Positions 8,662-13,764 of a DNA stretch of 13,764 bases are shown piece by piece. Positions within the stretch are counted from its first letter, which is position 1. Each line of letters starts with the position of its first letter. The stretch is from Echinostoma caproni (lineage: Eukaryota > Platyhelminthes > Trematoda > Plagiorchiida > Echinostomatidae), in NCBI GenBank assembly GCA_900618425.1, contig UZAN01042803.1, positions 9,724 through 23,487 of the forward strand, in the 5' to 3' direction. The notes below the pieces were generated by a model that ran no database searches, had not been told where the DNA came from, and saw only the letters and a list, made by a program, of their open reading frames with translations. The translations under genes and the position numbers were made by a program.

Positions 8662-8812
8662 ATTACTACGATTAGTACGATTAATATAATAATAATAATA
8701 ATAATATAATACGACTAATATTACTACCACTACTTATACTGGTGAAAGTACTAGTAGTACTAATATTAATAATGGCACTGTTACTACTACTACCAATATA
8801 ATGGTAGTGGTT
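8662..8812. repeat. Compound trinucleotide repeat region (AAT / ACT)
   Basis: An (AAT)n core at about 8686-8710 is surrounded by degenerate ACT, AGT and AAT triplets out to 8812. ACCACTAC at 8726-8733 and GTAGTGGT at 8804-8811 are inverted copies, so the interval can fold back weakly. It looks like an old microsatellite that has spread and decayed. Confidence 0.75.
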
Positions 8813-9106
8813 GAAATATCTAACCGCAATAACTTCGGATCAACGTTTCTGGTATCTTAAGCGCTTAACCACCATCATCATTTTACACGACTGAATAGGA
8901 GAGATGTGTAATCCACGCATTTAACCATCATAACTAAATTCTAATTCTCTGCGGGATCTGCGTAAATGAAAGTAAATGATTAATTTCCGCTTCGTACGCC
9001 AGAATAAAAGTTTGCAAAGTATTATTGATCTCATGGGATAGTAGTCGGAATTCCCCCTTGCAGCGGTCAATCCTATTAAATCAAACACAAAGATAGAAAG
9101 GTAATT

Positions 9107-9372
9107 TCATATAAAAAACAAACACTTTTTAAAGCTTTTTTCCTGAACAGATAGGAAAATTGAACGATCCGACTGGTATAGATAGCTGTAGCTTGGATAT
9201 TTAGAATTTACATCAAATCCAACGTATCCATTCCAAAAACCATTTGCTTGATGTTTGCTAATACTCAAAATATGCTTTTCAGCCTGATTGTAAAATCCGT
9301 GAACTGAACCATGGATAACCATTTGCGCTCCAGTGAACCCGGGAAGGGTGACAATAAACTGTTGCTTCCAGG
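9107..9372 (-). other. Coding-like open frame, possible exon
   Basis: On the minus strand a frame is open to the stop at 9109-9107. A splice-acceptor-like TTTCGTATTACAG ends at 9373, and the following frame begins WKQQFIVTLPGFTGAQMVIH, with an ATG at 9322. A possible splice donor, GAT followed by GTAAAT, occurs further in. The block FIVTLPG, GAQMVIHG and then HILSI loosely recalls the first strands of a galectin carbohydrate-binding domain, but the diagnostic HFNPR and WG.E motifs are absent from the frame, so this is only a hint. It may equally be a chance frame or a decayed exon. Confidence 0.2.
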
Positions 9373-9373
9373 C

Positions 9374-10045
9374 TGTAATACGAAATGTTTGTCGAGCGCT
9401 AAACTTTAGTCATCGCTCATGCGAAATTCGAGAATCGCATCCCCTTATCAGATTGTTCCATGCTAGCAGATTTTGAAGATCCTCAAAGTGACAAAGTTGT
9501 GCATGCCATTCCAAATGTAAAATTGAAAAACGTCAGTTTCTTTCTAAACGTTATTGTTCGCGAAATGACTGGTTCAATTCACTGTTTCTAAGGTTTACTT
9601 CCAAACTGATTCATTATCGAGATCAACGGATCACACATTTTAGTTTAAAGGGATCTCACCCTGAAGGTTGAAGTTACGTTATCAAGAGAGCATCATTGCA
9701 TTTCACTCATATACCCTCACTTTAAAAGTACCATTGTTGTTGAATATCTCACCGCATTTGGTCAATCAAGAGCAAGTCTTACTTTGCAATGTACAATAGG
9801 TATTCAGGTTTCGTCTGAAGGTCGTTTCGATTCTCCAAGTCGGGTTGGAAACTTGCGTTCGCTGCCCGAACTCCTTAATAGGCACCTTCCCTTAGGGGCT
9901 TATCAAACTACGGGATTCATTGCCTCTAATCGTTTGTCACAGTAGTGGGTATTAAAACCAAGTAGACCGACGATTTGGTTACAGAAATATTTATGCTGAT
10001 ATTGGGAAATCATGAACAAAATGATCAAATCTACCAATTGGATAT
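9374..10045. other. No recognisable gene
   Basis: No motif, repeat family or RNA gene is recognised in this stretch. Confidence 0.5.
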
Positions 10046-10261
10046 GTGGTGAGTGGGGCTAAAATCGATGATAGTCCAATGAAGCGAACAGCTTATATGA
10101 GAGATAAAGAATACAGAGCGGGATCGTTTTCACCGATTTATTGGCATTGGAGAAAGGAGATGGAGGAACGCGAAGAGAATCATCGAACCGGGTGGAAAAA
10201 GCCATCCTATGATGTGACTGAATGTATGCTATACCTGTCAGTTATAATCAATCACGTTTAA
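10046..10261 (+). other. Coding-like open frame, unknown
   Basis: A frame of 71 codons with a strongly charged, mixed composition (blocks such as KRTAYMRDKEYRAG and YWHWRKEMEEREENH). It opens with GTG and not ATG, so it could be an exon but not a complete gene. No domain is recognised. A GTGAGT at its very beginning looks more like a splice donor than an acceptor, which argues against an exon starting there. Confidence 0.15.
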
Positions 10262-10590
10262 TATGGTTGATTAGTGTGGTTCATCGAGACGGGATAATCT
10301 GCCTCGTGAATGCCGCCTGGGGGTTGTCATGTATTACCTCATGCAGCTTTGTGGAACATTTTTATACTTGCAATTTTTTGGATTCTGAGATTGCCCCATT
10401 CTTTAATTCCGTAGAAAATCCACTATCATATAAGAACACAAGTCCAAAGGCCTTGGGGTTGGTTTTCTGTGAATTGCCTCAGAGACTTGTTCAGGGCAAG
10501 CATTCTTTGCTATGTCAAAGAGAACAGTATACGTCAACTTGGTTAAAGAAATGCAACTTGACATCCCCTCAAAAAATCCTAATTTCAGCT

Positions 10591-10609
10591 GTTCTCTTTC
10601 TCTCTCTCC
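10591..10609 (+). repeat. (CT)n tract
   Basis: A short pyrimidine run of CT repeats interrupted by TT. No clear exon follows it, so a splice role is not claimed. Confidence 0.6.
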
Positions 10610-10749
10610 AATAACCCTGCTACCACCCACCACTCCCAGGTTCCAGTGAATCATGCTGAGGTGCTTCGTTTTGGAAGGAAATAGAGCAAACCTTTCATCT
10701 ACGGTTGCAGGCACAATCATCGAATCCGGTGAATAGGAGTTGTCACCTG

Positions 10750-10790
10750 GTGTAAGTGTGTATGTGTGTGCGTGTATGCCTGTGCGTGAG
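10750..10790 (+). repeat. (GT)n-rich microsatellite, degenerate
   Basis: Interrupted GT repeats with TATG and CGTG variants. The CACA on the opposite strand supplies the HAHTYT-like part of a minus-strand open frame, which is therefore not credible as a protein. Confidence 0.75.
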
Positions 10791-10799
10791 AGAAACGAA

Positions 10800-11505
10800 C
10801 ACTCTGTCACAGTCGAGTTTCCACAACCACCGTATAGGTCGTTTCCAGCCCAACTTAATTGTGTTTATGCATATTCGGACAAAAAATTCAGCGTTCTAAA
10901 CTCAGCCTTTTTTTACCCATCCATTGAAATGGCCTAACCAGATGGAAACCATGAAATTTAATGATTTTTAAATTAAACAGTACGAACCAATGTAAAAAAA
11001 CAAAAAAAAGAACAATTGTGTTTGTATATTCGATGTAAAATCATATTCCACGCGATAGTTCATTTTCTCGGACTTGCTATTCCCCAATCACTCGTACCCA
11101 AACGCATCTAGTTGCACTTCTGATCATTTTCGACAATTAGTGGATGCCTAGTTTTCTGAGGATTGTATGACTAGGTACCCTTCAACATGAGACATGAGAC
11201 TGCTCTACCACCAGTTTGGATTGTTCGGCCAATCCCAATGTCAATTATTGTCCTGATAAAGTATTGATAGAGTTGAGATGAGTCCAAGGTCTTGTGTTGG
11301 TTCAGTCTCGTGGTACTTAGGCTACTGTTATGGACTTCAGTAGTTCGCTATCAAGCTATCAATAATAGATTTTAAAGTTGAAACTTATGAAGCTTTACGA
11401 AGCTTGCATAGCACATCTCTATTCTTTCCCCTTATACATGGAGAGACCGAATCACTGTGGATTTCAATGGTTTTGACCAAAGTTGAAAGTTTTACTTGGC
11501 CTATG
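10800..11505. other. No recognisable gene
   Basis: Nothing recognised. A small tandem duplication (ACATGAG twice) lies near 11184-11198, and an A-rich run near 10993-11010. Confidence 0.5.
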
Positions 11506-11710
11506 AGAAAACCAAATCATAGAAAGGAAATTGGAAATTCCCGATGGCGGGACGGTTGCCCCGGTGCGGATCATAAAAACAACACCGAACATGAGACGTT
11601 CAGTGCTGTACGGTGACAGCAACAGGTATCTGGGGTTAGACACCACGAAATCCGGTGTTTTCAACGTAATGTATATGATTCCAACGGCGAAGCCCTTAAA
11701 AGACCAATAG
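11506..11710 (+). other. Coding-like open frame, possible exon
   Basis: A frame is open from just after a TGA at about 11503-11505 to TAG at 11708-11710. The most protein-like part is LEIPDGGTVAPVRIIKTTP followed by YGDSNRYLGLD and SGVFN. A possible acceptor ATCATAG ends at 11522, and AAC followed by GTAATG near 11656 resembles a donor. The opposite strand is also open across 11464-11820, so at most one can be real. No family is recognised. Confidence 0.2.
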
Positions 11711-12131
11711 GAAGATTTCTCATGAATGAAATATTTTGAAACCAAAAGACAGAACAAGAGAGACGGATACGTGCACCGAAGGTGAAGTAAAGCGCAAAAA
11801 ATCAAGCCATCTGAATTCATCTGATTTTTTTGGGAAAAATGTGAGCTCAGATCTGGGACACTATATCTGGAATTATGTGATCTTCAGTTATTTACGAACA
11901 TTACAAAGGTTATCTTGCGTTTATATGGTGAATGTGTGGAATAGATCATTCGATTTTTCACAGGCATCAGGCATGGTTGATTATGTTCGGTGTGGGTTTC
12001 ACTCCTTGGGAGATCGTTAATTCCCCAATATTTGAATGCATTTAAATGCAGTGGAAATATTTGTGATAACCGATAAAGAGCACTGAATAGCTGTTTCTTC
12101 CTGTTACGGACTTGAGCTACGCGATCTAAAT
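11711..12131. other. No recognisable gene
   Basis: The plus-strand frame 11736-12020 has no motif. A short inverted motif GCATTTAAATGC occurs at about 12038-12049. No gene is claimed. Confidence 0.5.
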
Positions 12132-12235
12132 TGATTGAGTCATTCGCACAACGTGATGACCGTCGACCGTGTAACTCACCGGTAAGGGTTTGAAGCCCCG
12201 ACCCGAATGTTCGCGGTTAAGTCCTGACGGGGAAA
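12132..12235 (+). mobile_element. Decayed tRNA-derived SINE head
   Basis: TGATTGAGTCATTCGCAC near 12132-12149 resembles the A box region of Ser/Leu-type tRNAs with two or three changes, and GGGTTTGAAGCCCC at 12186-12199 resembles a B box. The spacing of about 55 bases suits a tRNA-like head with a long variable region. The sequence after the B box (TTCGCGGTTAAGTCCTGACG) would be the SINE body. No cloverleaf could be drawn with confidence, and the right end is not defined. It is a different sequence from the units at 1725 and 3682. Confidence 0.4.
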
Positions 12236-12417
12236 CAAAACGTACGCACCGCTAACGAGACCCAAATAAGATTAAACAGTTGGTCCAGTGATCCTTTTGG
12301 TTATCAAAAACATTTCTACCGTATTTAAATGCTACCTTGAGTTGTTTGGAAAGTGAAAAGCTTTTGGGACTGAACCTTCAGAGCATAGTTTCCAGCTTTG
12401 AGTGGTACTAATGGAAA

Positions 12418-12633
12418 TCAGACAAAGTGATCTTTCTTGGTGATTCTACGATAACATTTGGATGGTCTAAGATCATTCTGTTGAGTTTTCTCGTTGATGC
12501 GTCCAGCACAGGTCAGATTCTGACTCTTCATGCACTTGCGGTTGAGCTTCCAAGACAGATGTTCAGGTAATGGACCATTGGTAGCGGACGCTGCACTCAC
12601 CAGCATAGGAACACACCTTAAGCGTCCTTCGTT
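12418..12633 (-). other. Coding-like open frame, unknown
   Basis: A minus-strand frame with an ATG at 12606 and a stop at 12420-12418; the same frame is open upstream to about 12633. The product would be basic with several Cys (blocks RKCMKSQNLTCAGRI and SKCYRRITKKDHF). GCTG followed by GTGAGTGCAG just after the ATG is a strong donor-like sequence, which would end an exon there and leave the rest intronic. No family is recognised. Confidence 0.2.
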
Positions 12634-13764
12634 GCTCTCCCGTAGGGGTCAAATCAACGTTACGAATCGATCGTTCGTATGAGCAGGCTAAAACAATAGA
12701 TGTAAAGAACACCCAAAGAGTACGAGAGCGAACCAAGACTTATCTTAACGCCCCGAGACCTTAACAAGGCCGTCATTATAAATAGATGGGCAGGGATTCA
12801 CACTAACACTTTACGCTAGTGATCAGACAATTTTGTTCAATATTGGAAGACTACAAATTGCGTAGATCGCGAGAAATTATCCAGTCAGATGAACAATCAG
12901 TTGTGCGCAGTTTAATCTGAGAGCCCAACAACAATCCTGGCATAAACAGTAATCACCCTCTGAGTATTGCTACAATGAAATAATTTAGCATGGGAAGCGA
13001 GAGCAACAATTTAGCACAGAGTAGTAACATAACGTTTGGCATGAAATGTAGCAAACCAAATAGACTATCTACGGCAAACGTTTTCTCAGTACACAATAAA
13101 CTAGTGCTATCTATTACAGGTAAAGCATTACAATCTGCCGATTGGTTTACATCAACGATCGATTTTAGTCAATCGTGGGTTGAGTTAAGAACATTGGAAA
13201 CTACCAATAATTCCGGTATTGCAGGTTATTTGGATTAGATGATCGTGCACATTGGTTGATCTGTCGAACTAATTGCAAGACCAGGTAAAGCACTGGCCAC
13301 GTGAGGCATCACGTGTACAATTGTAACGAAGTGCGGTGCGTAAATATTTGAGAGTAAGGACTCATCTCTGCCTTGGACAAGTGAGACAGATTTGAAGATC
13401 TAATTTTCTCGTACAAGCTTCATGCATTCGTCGGCATCAAATCAGCATAATTCGAACAAAAATGAAGCTCCGAATATAACAAAAACTTTAGACCCACTCG
13501 TAGACCAACACAAACATTTTGAAGTAGCTTAGATCAAATGGAAGAGAGCGTGAACTTATCACCAATTAGGATGGATTCGAATTCAAGCACGAACTTTCCA
13601 CTTTCTCAGTTATTGTGTACACGGCAGCCTTCGATTGATCGCTTTCTCTTTCGTAAAATTTCATTATCAAATATTCGACAAAAGAATGCGAACTAACCAT
13701 AGTACATGAATTTATTTGAGAGAAAATAAATCTATAATCAATGATTACACTAGCAAAAACCGTT
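12634..13764. other. No recognisable gene
   Basis: The plus-strand frame at 12990-13238 starts with ATG and runs 82 codons, but its Ser/Asn-rich product shows no motif. Two CACGTG boxes sit at about 13298-13315. No gene or repeat is supported. Confidence 0.45.

Noticed and set aside
10222..10810. Overlapping open frames of 130 codons (plus, 10222-10614) and 135 codons (minus, 10403-10810)
   Set aside because: No domain or motif is seen, they lie opposite each other, and the minus frame runs through the (GT)n tract. Frames of this length are expected by chance in 14 kb read in six frames.
12990..13238. 82-codon ATG-initiated frame
   Set aside because: Ser/Asn-rich with no recognisable motif, membrane segment or splice context; chance cannot be excluded, so it is not called.
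1..13764. CRISPR array, prokaryotic operon or phage-defence system
   Set aside because: No regularly spaced repeats, no clustered long reading frames, and the recognisable elements are eukaryotic retroelements.

Overview
This window looks like non-coding nuclear DNA from a eukaryote, most likely a parasitic flatworm such as a trematode. No intact protein-coding gene can be defended. The sequence is AT-rich, stop codons are dense in all six frames, and there is no operon-like packing or bacterial ribosome-binding site pattern. What can be recognised is almost entirely retroelement debris: a Penelope-like element with a GIY-YIG endonuclease domain, a decayed non-LTR reverse transcriptase, several tRNA-derived SINE-like units, a short element with terminal inverted repeats, and microsatellites. 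The flatworm assignment is an inference from this repeat mix, not a proof. Three N bases (4214, 5517, 5791) suggest draft assembly.

Layout. Bases 1-344 form a compact element with 47-bp inverted ends. Bases 600-1075 hold the palm-domain remnant of a LINE-type reverse transcriptase, broken by frameshifts. A tRNA-Ser/Leu-like SINE lies at 1725-1891. Bases 2607-2627 form a perfect hairpin, and 3240-3470 hold a Lys/Gln-rich open frame of unknown status. Bases 3655-3857 are two tRNA-derived SINE bodies in inverted orientation, with clear tRNA features on the minus strand.

The most informative locus is 4158-4830. On the minus strand it holds the GIY-YIG domain and C-terminal tail of a Penelope-like element. 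This abuts, head to head, a plus-strand copy of the same tail, which runs on into a hammerhead-ribozyme-like motif at 4787-4828. The shared tail makes inverted arms about 92% identical. The order and orientation of the parts are what an inverted 5' end made by twin priming during target-primed reverse transcription would leave.

From 4830 to the end I recognise little: microsatellites, a decayed tRNA-like SINE near 12132-12235, and four stretches of coding-like open frame (9107-9372, 10046-10261, 11506-11710, 12418-12633) that might be exons or old pseudogene pieces. No gene network can be described. The window is best read as an intergenic or intronic repeat landscape.
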